Part shown: in pieces, positions 18,201-26,856 of the stretch | Layout: each line of letters starts with the position of its first letter | Numbering within the stretch: position 1 is the stretch's first letter | Virus record (IMG/VR): IMGVR_UViG_3300021594_000097 | Span: 1-64,000 of that record | DNA from: a virus | Length of the DNA stretch: 64,000 bases | Reading direction: 5' to 3' (one strand) | Made by a program: the position numbers and the translations under genes | Notes under the pieces: generated by a model | Database searches by the model: none | What the model was told of the DNA's origin: nothing | The model's input: the letters and a program-made list of their open reading frames with translations, nothing else

Positions 18201-21200
18201 GAATCTAATGTCTTGTGCATAAACAACATCATCTTCAAATGTTGTCGAATTGTTTGCACCGTCAAAGCGAGCCATTAAAACTGTGTCAGCGGTAACTAAT
18301 GCACGAGTAGTTGGTGCTGTAAAAGTAGTTGTATAGAGACCAACTCCTTTAATAATTCTTAAATCGTCAATATATCCGCTAAAAGAAGTGAGCCCAACAA
18401 ACGAGGCACCTAATACTAAGGGTTTTGTAGTTCCGTAATCAGTTGTATCAACATAAGTATTAGTTGACACAACTCCATTAATAAAAAATCTAGTTACGCC
18501 ACTAACACGAGAGATAGCAAGATGATTCCAAGCATTAAGTGTATGAGTATTGCTAGATGTTAATACAAACACTCCGTTTACAAATAATCTTAAATTATTT
18601 GCGGAGTTAGACTGAACCATAATTGAATTCTGAGTCGACGTTGTTCTAGTATCAATTAAAATTTGCGAAAGTGAGGCTGTTTTATAGAACCATCCATCGA
18701 TTGTGAAGTCTCCCGTGCCAAACCCAAAATCTATTGTACTTTGAATACTAGCATAATCTCCTGTGCCGTCTAGGGCAAGACTTGATGTACCAAACTTTTT
18801 AACTGCTGTACTTAGTTTAGCATCTCCGTTGGCTGCGATAGTTTTGCCGCCTCGTTCTGCGGCTGTTTCAAATCCTAACTGTTTGCCGTCAATGAATATT
18901 TTTCCGGTGCCATCAATACTAGCAATAGCTGCGCTTCCTAAAAGTGTAACACCATCACTGTCGTAGTAACTGATAGTTTGTCCAGTAGTAATTGACCCTG
19001 CTAATCCGTCTACTCGTATTGCTGTTTCACCCTGGCCTTTAAGACCACTTACTCCATCTACTGCATATAATCCTCTGTTAGCAAAATATGTAAACGAATT
19101 TAACCACTCAACCCTAACGCCGTTGGTCATTACTATAGCGTCAACTCCAGGTGTTATAAATGTACAACTGTGAAATAAACATGCTGCTTCGTTGCTGAGA
19201 ATGTTTGCTACTGCACCGTCTAGATATGCGCCTCTACCAGCATTACCTGCGTTAAATCCTCTCGGGTCTTCTAGTGTAGTTACGCTACCTTTGGTAATTA
19301 CACTGATGTTTTTAATGTATGGACTGCGACTAGTTACTGTAAACCCAGGTGCATATTTAAATGCAAATCCGGTTTCTACTGCGCCTGTTAAATTATAAAT
19401 GTATGTTTTACCTGATTCAGTACCGCCGGCATCATCCTCAAGATAGGCGCTAACTACGGCATAGTTACCTGATATTGCAACTGATGCAGCAAAGAAATCA
19501 CCTGCACTTGTACCAAAAGCATTAGGGTTATTAATAGTTTGTATTAGCTGTCCGCTTATAGTACTGAAAATATATGCTTTGCCTGAACCTCCGCCACCAG
19601 CATCATCTTCTCCGTATGCGCCAACTATAGCATAGTTACCTGATATTGCAACTGACCAGCCAAAGAAATCACTAGCACTTGTACCAAAAGCATTGGGGTT
19701 ATTTAGGGTATGTACTAGGGCACCCGTGGTTACATTAAAGATATAGGCTTTGCCTGAATCGCCGCCGGTGCCGCCTGCGTCATCCTCTTGATAGGCACCA
19801 ACTATAGCATAGTTACCTGATATTGCAACATTCCGTCCAAACAAGTCACCAGCACTTGAACTAAAAGGATTTGGATTGTTTAATGTGAATAGTAATGCGC
19901 CGGTAGTTACATTGTAGATATAGGCTTTGCCTGAATTTCCACCATTGGCGTCATCTTCTAGCCAGGCGGTAACTATAGCATAGTTACCTGATATTCCTAC
20001 TGCGATACCAAAGGCATCACTCGCACTTGTACTGTAGGCATTGGGGTTATCTAGGGTATGTACTAGGGCACCCGTGGTTACATTAAAGATATAGGCTTTG
20101 CCTGAATCAGCGCCGCCAATTTGATCTTCTGCATAGGCACCAACTATGGCAAAATTATCTGATATGCTAACTGAAAAACCAAAGCCATCACCTGCACTTG
20201 TACTGTAGGCATTGGGATTGTTTAATGTGTGTACTAGGGCGCCTGTAGCTACATTAAAGATATAGGCTTTGCCTGAACCTCCGCCACCGGCATCATCTTC
20301 TGCATTTGCCCCAACTATAGCATAGTTATTTGAGATTGCTACTGCGCCGCCAAAGGTGTCGGCGCCACTTGTACTGTAGGCATTAGGATTATTTAATGTA
20401 TGTACTAAAGCCCCAGTTGTTGCATTAAAAATATAGGCTTTGCCTGATTCAGTGCCGCCTGCGTCATCTTCTTGCAAAGCGCCGACTATAACATAATTAC
20501 CTGATACAGCAACTGGGTAACCAAAGAAATCATTAAGACTTGTACCAAAGGGAGTTGGATTGTTAATTACACTAGATAACGTGATTTCTGCTGTTGAGCT
20601 ACTATAAAAGTCAGCTATTGTTATATCTTCAACTGTTGTTTCGCCGTTTAGTAAAAATGCATCATTAAATTGTGTACCTACAGTAGGAACAATTTTTACT
20701 GAACGTAGGCCTTGGCCTTTAACTGTTACACCTACTGGTATTGTTAAAGGAAATATTTCTGTGTATACACCAGGATAGATATGTACTGTGTCGCCTGTTG
20801 TAGCTACGCTAAGTGCATGCTTCACTGACGCAAAAGGCGCTTGAGGATGATCACCAGGTGATGCGTTGTTGCCGTTTTCTGCAACATAATAAATATTACC
20901 TTGGCGCAATACTAAATCAATTCCAGCAACTGACAGGTCTGTTGAATTAATAGTTGATGCTACTAGATTATTAACATAAACATCTTGCCAGCGTTTGCTG
21001 GTAGTACCTAGGTCATATGTTACATTTACGTCTGGAATTATATCAGATGCAACTTCAGCATTAAATACTACATTGTCAGTGTCTGCATCACCGATCGTTA
21101 CGGTTCCGTCTGCACTAATATTTCCAGTTGCATGAATATTTCCAGTAACATTCATGTTTGCATAAACATGTACTTCGCCGGTTCCGTTTGGACGTAATTC

Positions 21201-21560
21201 TAAGTTTGCGTTTGAGCTATTGGTGCTAATAACATTGCCTTCAATGTCGATTGAATCAACACGAAGTTTGTTATTGTAAATGATGTTGTCAAATGTACCT
21301 AATCTTAGATACTGTTGATCAGTACTAATAGTATTGCCTTCAATATTGACATCTGCGATGTCTGCTCTATTGTCAACTATTAGTGTTGTTGTTTTTGTTG
21401 TACCGTTTATTTGTAGTTCGTGCGTAGGAGCTACGGTTTTGATGCCGATGCGTTGATTAACAACATCAAGATATAGTAGATCTGTCTCAAAGGCAATATT
21501 AATCCCGTTTCTAACGAGATTTTCCTTTAAGAGTGGACCCGAAATACGACCAATCGCCAT
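15234..21560 (-). CDS. Giant mosaic tail-fibre protein with FG-GAP propeller and LamG-like domain
   Basis: 2108 aa. N-terminus MAIGRISGPLLKENLVRNG matches that of the 1708-aa protein and probably docks to the virion. Order: fibre repeats (1-220); right-handed beta-helix-like block with VTVKGQGLRSVKIVP; seven FG-GAP-like repeats of about 57 residues (about 328-720; SGKAYIFN, GNYAIVGA); the block VEWLNSFTYFANRGLYAVDG; a LamG/concanavalin-like domain (about 915-1085; FTIDGWFYK, NHLAISRV, GYIDDLRI); then LELRANGTG fibre repeats; and two RP..G..R(Y/F)N modules at the end. Good ribosome site (GAGGAGAAGAG). A late promoter lies 112 nt upstream. Likely adhesive side or long tail fibre. Confidence 0.75.
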   Translation of the reverse strand: MAIGRISGPLLKENLVRNGINIAFETDLLYLDVVNQRIGIKTVAPTHELQINGTTKTTTLIVDNRADIADVNIEGNTISTDQQYLRLGTFDNIIYNNKLRVDSIDIEGNVISTNSSNANLELRPNGTGEVHVYANMNVTGNIHATGNISADGTVTIGDADTDNVVFNAEVASDIIPDVNVTYDLGTTSKRWQDVYVNNLVASTINSTDLSVAGIDLVLRQGNIYYVAENGNNASPGDHPQAPFASVKHALSVATTGDTVHIYPGVYTEIFPLTIPVGVTVKGQGLRSVKIVPTVGTQFNDAFLLNGETTVEDITIADFYSSSTAEITLSSVINNPTPFGTSLNDFFGYPVAVSGNYVIVGALQEDDAGGTESGKAYIFNATTGALVHTLNNPNAYSTSGADTFGGAVAISNNYAIVGANAEDDAGGGGSGKAYIFNVATGALVHTLNNPNAYSTSAGDGFGFSVSISDNFAIVGAYAEDQIGGADSGKAYIFNVTTGALVHTLDNPNAYSTSASDAFGIAVGISGNYAIVTAWLEDDANGGNSGKAYIYNVTTGALLFTLNNPNPFSSSAGDLFGRNVAISGNYAIVGAYQEDDAGGTGGDSGKAYIFNVTTGALVHTLNNPNAFGTSASDFFGWSVAISGNYAIVGAYGEDDAGGGGSGKAYIFSTISGQLIQTINNPNAFGTSAGDFFAASVAISGNYAVVSAYLEDDAGGTESGKTYIYNLTGAVETGFAFKYAPGFTVTSRSPYIKNISVITKGSVTTLEDPRGFNAGNAGRGAYLDGAVANILSNEAACLFHSCTFITPGVDAIVMTNGVRVEWLNSFTYFANRGLYAVDGVSGLKGQGETAIRVDGLAGSITTGQTISYYDSDGVTLLGSAAIASIDGTGKIFIDGKQLGFETAAERGGKTIAANGDAKLSTAVKKFGTSSLALDGTGDYASIQSTIDFGFGTGDFTIDGWFYKTASLSQILIDTRTTSTQNSIMVQSNSANNLRLFVNGVFVLTSSNTHTLNAWNHLAISRVSGVTRFFINGVVSTNTYVDTTDYGTTKPLVLGASFVGLTSFSGYIDDLRIIKGVGLYTTTFTAPTTRALVTADTVLMARFDGANNSTTFEDDVVYAQDIRFSGGATAQYITLTDFTDFGAEVRLIGSASVYGNFGLVGDGPGVLMYAIGQNLAYIGNGKEVTNDPITVIQDNEVVETNGAKIRYNSVDHKGDFRVGDLFYVNQDTGTVELTVSNFNVSESGVTFTDGSNITFIDGTRIDTGNLRISGNTVESLSGNVNIVAASNEINLNNNVTITGNLDVTGNVSIGGNITIGDAPTDTIQFIAGIDSDIIPAQDSVYSLGTAALRWSNIFVNNVTVDNISISNNYITTTVSNTDLELRANGTGVILVPNNNVLINNELTVIGESTLGDVDVTGILTVNGNTTQTGNYDIIGDVTINGSLSIAEYAQFEEIRIDNNFITTTTSNTDLELRANGTGVILVPNNNVQITNDLTVVADINANNLTTTGTITANQFSTGNILIDNNIITTTLSNSDLELRANGTGNVVMPTNDVVLGQDLTVNGDTDLDDTTIQGTLVHTGNVTQVGNISLTGDYSISGTVTISASAQFENIQINNNVITTTDSNSDLELRAAGTGEVIVPNNDVVISNDLFVDGTITVGDINSAGTITANRFSTGDILIDDNFIITTTPNSDLELRANGTGEVVVPSNNVIIEQNLTVNGNTDLEDITIIGTITHTGAVTQTGNINITGNFATTGTVTVSASAQFENIQISGNVITTTDSNSNLELRANGTGIISIPNNDVVISNDLTVIGTITTGNITSTGTITANNFTTGDILIDDNFITTTTSNSNLELRANGTGSIVIDDFSINNATISSVSNFTIAPAGGSVIIDSTGAIKLPAGTILQRPAAVAGQIRFNSELARFEGYNGTNWIQLHGVVDVDGDTKVTAELTEGANDNTIRFIVQNNTIVDINTIRLNAPQVVVDAIQVDGNVISTITPNTDLVLSANGTGRVRFENFAFQDNRITNTVSGSNTILQTTGTGYFEFTDPYGVVLPVGDNSTRPSGVTGMVRYNTSDKRVELYDGTTWVSVAGASGGISFADAEGIAIEKVLIFG
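15930..17480 (-). repeat. LELRANGTG fibre repeats
   Basis: Tandem fibre modules with the signature ITTT.SNSDLELRANGTG, V.VPNNDVVI and NDLTV. Eight copies occur in or near this span, with one more at the protein N-terminus (NANLELRPNGTGEVHV). DNA identity between copies is high enough to see by eye (the string gcacgtagttctagatctg recurs), so the region is a good substrate for unequal recombination. Confidence 0.75.
18310..18820 (-). other. LamG/concanavalin-like domain insert
   Basis: Encodes a jelly-roll lectin-type domain inside the 2108-aa fibre: ALDGTGDYASI, FTIDGWFYK, RLFVNGVFV, WNHLAISRV, FFINGVV and GYIDDLRI in the usual LamG order. No counterpart exists in the 1708-aa paralogue, so it looks like a domain insertion. 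Boundaries approximate. Confidence 0.65.
19395..20580 (-). repeat. Seven FG-GAP-like repeats (period about 171-177 bp)
   Basis: Each copy encodes the pattern NPNAYSTS..D.FG.SVAISGNYAIVGA..EDDAGG, then SGKAYIFN and TGALVHTLN. Near-identical DNA blocks recur (for example actatagcatagttacctg), indicating recent tandem duplication or gene conversion. Seven copies fit one seven-bladed beta-propeller. Confidence 0.8.
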
Positions 21561-21671
21561 CTCTTCTCCTCACACGGGGATCCTGTCCCTCTAGCCTAAT
21601 TTACAGCTTGCGCTCTTTGCTGGCTAACCACAGTATATCCTGCAATGTGCGGTCTCACATTACATTATCAA

Positions 21672-21679
21672 TATTTATC
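21672..21679 (-). promoter_or_regulatory. T4-type late promoter with long leader for the 2108-aa fibre gene
   Basis: GATAAATA on the minus strand. The start codon is 112 nt downstream, giving a leader of about 105 nt where other late units here have roughly 10-40 nt. The leader contains a small inverted repeat (AATGTG/CACATT at about 21646-21663). Confidence 0.55.
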
Positions 21680-21701
21680 CGTTTAGTAAAATATATTGTT
21701 A

Positions 21702-24700
21702 TTAGCCGTATATTAGAGTTTGGATGAACGCTTCGTCTTCCATCTGAGCAACACTGATAGAGTCAAACTGACCCGCACTAGATCGCCACTGATCACCTAT
21801 CCAGGTTTCAAGTGTGTCTGAATCAATATTATGTCGTGTTTGCCCTAGAACCGGGCTTGCAGGTCTAGACCCAGTATCTCCAGAAGGAAATTTAACGGCT
21901 GTGTTCCCTTCAAACACTATCCACTGCTGTCCTGTTCCGCCTAGTCGAGAAGCAGAATTAAGTGTAGTAGGAACAATAATATTGCTCTTAATAGTAAACG
22001 CTTCGACAAGTAATTCGCCTGAGCCGTCTGCTCGTAATTCTAAATCAGAATTCGATGCGTTTGTAAAAATTGCATTATTATCAAATACTATGTCGTCAAC
22101 ATCTAATCTATGAGTAATTAATCCGTTAACAGTTACTTGGGCCAGCTGTACTGTATTAATTGTTAAATTTAAAGTATTATTAGTAGGATGTGCTACTAGG
22201 TTAGTTCTGCGATCGCTAGAGTAAACACCGTTAAATGTTATAGTGTTAGACAGACCGCGAGCTTCAAATACATTATTAGAAGTATCAAATCTTAAATCCC
22301 CTACGGTGTTTGATTGTTGTAGTGTAGTACCACTTGGTAACTTAACTGCTCCTGTAGAATTAATTGTAATATTTTCTGTTGGTGCAAATGTTATATTTCC
22401 GCTTCTAGTTCCTAGTCTATCCGTATTTACAAATACATTTTCTAACAGTACATCACCTGCACTATTAGCACGTAATTCTAAGTTTGAGTTTGTATTAGTA
22501 GTAGTAATAACATTATCAAAAATTTGTATGTCGGTGCTACTTTCTAATGCTTCAAGAGCAAAAGTATTATTGATTGTTAAATTGCTAGTTACTATACTTT
22601 GAGCAGTTAGATCCTGTGCAATAAGCAGACTATCATCAAATACAATATCTCCAATGCCGCTGGCACTTAGTATTAAATTTTCGTTTATGTTAGTGGTTGC
22701 AATAAAGTTATCAACAAGTTTTATTGCTTCTAGTTGTACATCGCTTTGAGTTGAAAACTGCCCAACTATTAAATTTCCTGTTTGAGAATAATTACCTGTT
22801 TGAGTTCTATTACCTGTGTGATTTACAGTCCCGTTAATAATAATATTTTTTAAATTAGTAGTGCCGTTAACTGTTAGATCTTGATCAAATATAACATCGT
22901 TGGTTGGCAATGCAACATCACCTGTTGCACGTAGTTCTAAATCTGAATTAGAAATTGTTGTTGTGATATAATTGTCGTTGATTTGTATGTTATTAGTTCT
23001 AACAATAATATCATCTAAGTCAATGTCTTGATCAATTATAATATCACCAGTAGTTATAGTTGCAGCAAATAAATTATTTGTTACTCTAACGTTATTATTA
23101 GGTACTAGTACTTTTCCAGTTCCACTCGCTCGTAAGTCTAAATCATTATTACCTACTGTAGGTGTAATAACATTGTCGTCTACTGATATGTCAGAAAATT
23201 GTACTGCACTGTTAACAAACATATTTCCGCTTTGTACTAAATTACCTGTTTGAGCGTAGTTTCCTAGTTGTGTTCTTAATCCTAACTGATCTAGTGTACC
23301 TATTACTGTGACATTTTGTAAACTTGTAATGCCGTCTACTGTTAAATCTTGTTCAAAAATAACATCACTATTTGGCAATGTTATATCGCCCGAGACAATA
23401 ATATATGTAAATTTAAAATTGGTAATTCCAGAATCAACTGTTGGGCCACCAAATGCCCAAGTACCGGTCATTCTATATACGCCACTGCCTTGACTTACCC
23501 AACCGCTAGTGGAAGTAAAATTTATTAAATTACCGTATCCAGCAGGGTCTAGCTGTAATATTGAACCGCTAGAAACTGTTAGTAGATTATTAAATGCACT
23601 AGTGTTTGTCCATGCTGATAATGTTATTTCCAAATAGCTACCGGTAGCCCAGTAATATATTCCCCATGGATCGCCGCCAGTTGGAAATACTGCAAAATCA
23701 GTATTGAACCCTGAGCCATTTGCCCAATACGTAATACTACTACTGTTTATAGCACTAATTACTAGGTCTAAGTTACCGTTGTTGGTTGTGATATAGTTTT
23801 GTGAAATATCAATGTTAGCTACGTCAGCTTTATTAAATTCTACAACATTGGTTATTGCTATGGTACTGGTATTATAGATATTATCAGCACTTAAACTATT
23901 ACTTACTAGTACATCGCTAGTAGGAACTAAAATTATTCCAGTAGGTTCTGCACGTAATTCTAAGTTTGCATTTGATGAAGTAGTTGTGATAACGTTGTCG
24001 TCAACTAAAATTTCTTCAAACTGTACTGCCTCAGTTACTGACAAAAATCCGTCTACTGTTTGAGACTGTACACTTACATCACCTACAATATTTACAACAC
24101 CGTTTAAATTTAAATTTGCTACACTGACATTATTGTCTAAAGATGAATTACCTACAACTGTTAAGTCATTACTAAATGATACATTGTTACTAGGAATTAA
24201 AATACGCCCAGATCCGTTTGCACGTAGTTCTAGATCTGAGTTAGAGTCTTGTGTTTGTATTACATTGTCAAAAATTCTAATACTATTAATATTAGCTTCA
24301 GATAACCAAACATTTAACCATTGGTTGCTTATTGAACCTAAATTATATTGTGTATCTATATTAGGATTAAAGTTTTGTTCAATGTCTATATTAAAATCTA
24401 CAGTATCAGTATAAGCATTACCAAATAAATTTAATGAGCCGTCAAAATTAAAATTACCAGTCATTGCTAAATTTTTAGCAACATTTACATCAGAATTGAA
24501 ATTAATATTTTCACTTGCACTGTCAATATTAAATTCTCCAGATAAACTTTCAACAGTGTTTCCAGAAATCCTAATGTTTCCTGTATCTATTTTGTCGTAA
24601 GTAATAAAAGTAAAATTAGGATCGGTTCCTATTTTCATTTGAGCAAGATTATCAAATGTTACAGAACTAGTGTCAATACTAGTAGTACCGTTTTCAAAAT

Positions 24701-26828
24701 CTACATAAAATGTAGTTCCAACTCTAAAGTTACCTAGATGATCCGTAGAACTATAATAAATTCGACCTGAATTTAATTCAACTGCTTCGTTAGCTTGTAT
24801 TGCTAGTGTCTTATCGTTTGAAGAATTTAAACCACTGCCAATATATCCAAAATTATGCTGTATTAGATACATCAATGTATCTGCACCGTCAGCTACTGCG
24901 CCATAGTTTCCATAGACTGATGCTGATCCAATGCTTCGAATTTCTGCTCCATAAATTACTGTACTACCGTCTTGACTTATTCTTCCAGTTGCTCCATCTA
25001 CTGCGTACAATCCTCTATTGGCAAAATACGTAAAACTGTTTAGCCATTCAACCCTAACACCATTGGTCATTGTTATTGCATCTGCATTTGGTGTTATGAA
25101 AGTACAACTATGAAACAACATCGAAGCTTCAATACTTGCTGGATCCATTTCGCTACCATCAATCCAGGCCCCGCAGCCTGCTAATAAAGTAGTACTAGTA
25201 GTTGGAGATGAAAAGATTGGAATACCAGTTCCGCCAACTAAAAAGGTAGTAACATAGATTCTCCACTGATTAGTATTAACTGGATCTTCAATAATATAAT
25301 CAACTATGTATATTGTGCCGGCAACATTTATTGTCCAACCAGGTTGTACTGTAGTTTCAAAATTAGCTGGTAAATTAGTTTTAAAATATGCTACCCATTT
25401 TTCACCAACTGAACTTCCGCTTGTATCCCAAATATCGTTTGTGATAATTAAAGTGGGATCAATAGTTGAATAAAAACTAATGGGTTTTATTTGACCAGTT
25501 GGATCAAAAGTTGTATCAACAGTCATTCGCCATTGAGTTGGGTCCGATGGCTCTGTAACAATTGATATAACTGTATAAAATAAAGGAGAATTAGGATATC
25601 TATCAATGACTGCTGTTTGTCCTACTAACAAATCTACAAGAGCTTGGCTATAAAATGTTTTAGACAGTGTTACACTATTACTAGTTAAGGAAACACCAGT
25701 AGGTGCTGGGCCAACAGTTATTTGTCTAGGCGTTACAAGTTCAGTATTAGTAATAACCGAAACATCTTGTACGTACGGACTTCTTGAAGAAAATATTGCG
25801 TTAGGAGCAAATCTAAAAGCATATCCTGTGTTGTTTATATTGTCGTAATAAAAATCTTTTATTGTTAAATGCTGTACAGTTGTTTCTCCATTAAGATGAA
25901 ATACATCTTCAGTTTCGTATCCGGTTGCTGGCACTACTGTAACACTACGTATTCCTTCTCCAATAATAGAAACATTTGAAGGTACTACTAAAGGCAACTG
26001 TTCCTGATACTCTCCAGGATAAACAAATATAGAAACAGGACCACCGTTGCTTGCATCAGCTGCATCTAGTGCTCTGCGAATTGTTGCGAAAGGACCTTGT
26101 GGATGATCTCCTGCATTAGTATCATCTCCATTTACTGCTACATAAAAAATATTACCTGAGCGCAATGCAAGGTCAATACCGCCGCCTGAGATTGACGATG
26201 TTGTAACTACTTCACCATTAACTAAATCTGTATATAGCTGTCGCCATTTTTTAGATGGGGATCCTAGATCATATGTTAACGTCTGATCTGGAACAATGTT
26301 GCTGCTAACATCAGTATTAAAATTAACAGTATCTTCTACGATGTTATTACCAAATGTTATTGTACCGCCTAGAGTAATGGTTCCAGGAGTTGTTAAATTT
26401 CCAAAAATTCTTAGACTGTCAGTTTCTACAGTACCTGTTCCATTAGGAATTAAATCTATATTAGCGTTAGAACGTATAGTGTTTATTCTATTGTCAGAAA
26501 TAGTAAACTCTGATGTTTCTAAATTTGATAAGACGATAGCATCAGCAGCATCTAAATTGATATTGCCAACTACAGCATTTATTTCATTGTCTTCTATTCT
26601 TAAATTAGGAAGTATTAAATCATCAGCAATAAGATTTACGGTTCTAGTAGTACCAAAAATTTCTAATTCGTAGGAAGGATTATTAAGATTAATACCAATA
26701 CGACGATTATTAACGTCTACATAGAGTAGCTGAGTCGTGGATGTATTATTACGAAAAGCGATATCTACGCCATTACGTATTAAATTTTCTTCTAGTAGCG
26801 GGCCGCCAATTCTACCAATCTGTGTCAT
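21702..26828 (-). CDS. Giant tail-fibre protein, paralogue of the 2108-aa fibre
   Basis: 1708 aa. Starts MTQIGRIGGPLLEENLIRNGVDIAF, matching the 2108-aa protein. Residues about 215-660 hold a beta-helix-like block (VSIIGEGIRSVTVVP, FRFAPNAIFSSRSPYVQDVSV, VEWLNSFTYFANRGLYAVDG), followed by ISGNTVESLSG and many SNSDLELRANG-type fibre repeats to about residue 1640. The C-terminus has RPASPVLGQTRHN. It lacks the FG-GAP and LamG domains of its paralogue. A short unrelated insert around 1030-1120 (WGIYYWATGSYLEITLSAW) interrupts the repeats. Late promoter at 26847-26854. Probably a second fibre of the same attachment class. Confidence 0.75.
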   Translation of the reverse strand: MTQIGRIGGPLLEENLIRNGVDIAFRNNTSTTQLLYVDVNNRRIGINLNNPSYELEIFGTTRTVNLIADDLILPNLRIEDNEINAVVGNINLDAADAIVLSNLETSEFTISDNRINTIRSNANIDLIPNGTGTVETDSLRIFGNLTTPGTITLGGTITFGNNIVEDTVNFNTDVSSNIVPDQTLTYDLGSPSKKWRQLYTDLVNGEVVTTSSISGGGIDLALRSGNIFYVAVNGDDTNAGDHPQGPFATIRRALDAADASNGGPVSIFVYPGEYQEQLPLVVPSNVSIIGEGIRSVTVVPATGYETEDVFHLNGETTVQHLTIKDFYYDNINNTGYAFRFAPNAIFSSRSPYVQDVSVITNTELVTPRQITVGPAPTGVSLTSNSVTLSKTFYSQALVDLLVGQTAVIDRYPNSPLFYTVISIVTEPSDPTQWRMTVDTTFDPTGQIKPISFYSTIDPTLIITNDIWDTSGSSVGEKWVAYFKTNLPANFETTVQPGWTINVAGTIYIVDYIIEDPVNTNQWRIYVTTFLVGGTGIPIFSSPTTSTTLLAGCGAWIDGSEMDPASIEASMLFHSCTFITPNADAITMTNGVRVEWLNSFTYFANRGLYAVDGATGRISQDGSTVIYGAEIRSIGSASVYGNYGAVADGADTLMYLIQHNFGYIGSGLNSSNDKTLAIQANEAVELNSGRIYYSSTDHLGNFRVGTTFYVDFENGTTSIDTSSVTFDNLAQMKIGTDPNFTFITYDKIDTGNIRISGNTVESLSGEFNIDSASENINFNSDVNVAKNLAMTGNFNFDGSLNLFGNAYTDTVDFNIDIEQNFNPNIDTQYNLGSISNQWLNVWLSEANINSIRIFDNVIQTQDSNSDLELRANGSGRILIPSNNVSFSNDLTVVGNSSLDNNVSVANLNLNGVVNIVGDVSVQSQTVDGFLSVTEAVQFEEILVDDNVITTTSSNANLELRAEPTGIILVPTSDVLVSNSLSADNIYNTSTIAITNVVEFNKADVANIDISQNYITTNNGNLDLVISAINSSSITYWANGSGFNTDFAVFPTGGDPWGIYYWATGSYLEITLSAWTNTSAFNNLLTVSSGSILQLDPAGYGNLINFTSTSGWVSQGSGVYRMTGTWAFGGPTVDSGITNFKFTYIIVSGDITLPNSDVIFEQDLTVDGITSLQNVTVIGTLDQLGLRTQLGNYAQTGNLVQSGNMFVNSAVQFSDISVDDNVITPTVGNNDLDLRASGTGKVLVPNNNVRVTNNLFAATITTGDIIIDQDIDLDDIIVRTNNIQINDNYITTTISNSDLELRATGDVALPTNDVIFDQDLTVNGTTNLKNIIINGTVNHTGNRTQTGNYSQTGNLIVGQFSTQSDVQLEAIKLVDNFIATTNINENLILSASGIGDIVFDDSLLIAQDLTAQSIVTSNLTINNTFALEALESSTDIQIFDNVITTTNTNSNLELRANSAGDVLLENVFVNTDRLGTRSGNITFAPTENITINSTGAVKLPSGTTLQQSNTVGDLRFDTSNNVFEARGLSNTITFNGVYSSDRRTNLVAHPTNNTLNLTINTVQLAQVTVNGLITHRLDVDDIVFDNNAIFTNASNSDLELRADGSGELLVEAFTIKSNIIVPTTLNSASRLGGTGQQWIVFEGNTAVKFPSGDTGSRPASPVLGQTRHNIDSDTLETWIGDQWRSSAGQFDSISVAQMEDEAFIQTLIYG

Positions 26829-26846
26829 ATAATTCCCTCAACACAG

Positions 26847-26854
26847 TATTTATT
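26847..26854 (-). promoter_or_regulatory. T4-type late promoter for the 1708-aa fibre gene
   Basis: AATAAATA on the minus strand (7 of 8 to consensus), 18 nt before the ATG at 26828. It lies just outside the 3' end of the upstream gene (stop at 26857). Confidence 0.6.
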
Positions 26855-26856
26855 GG

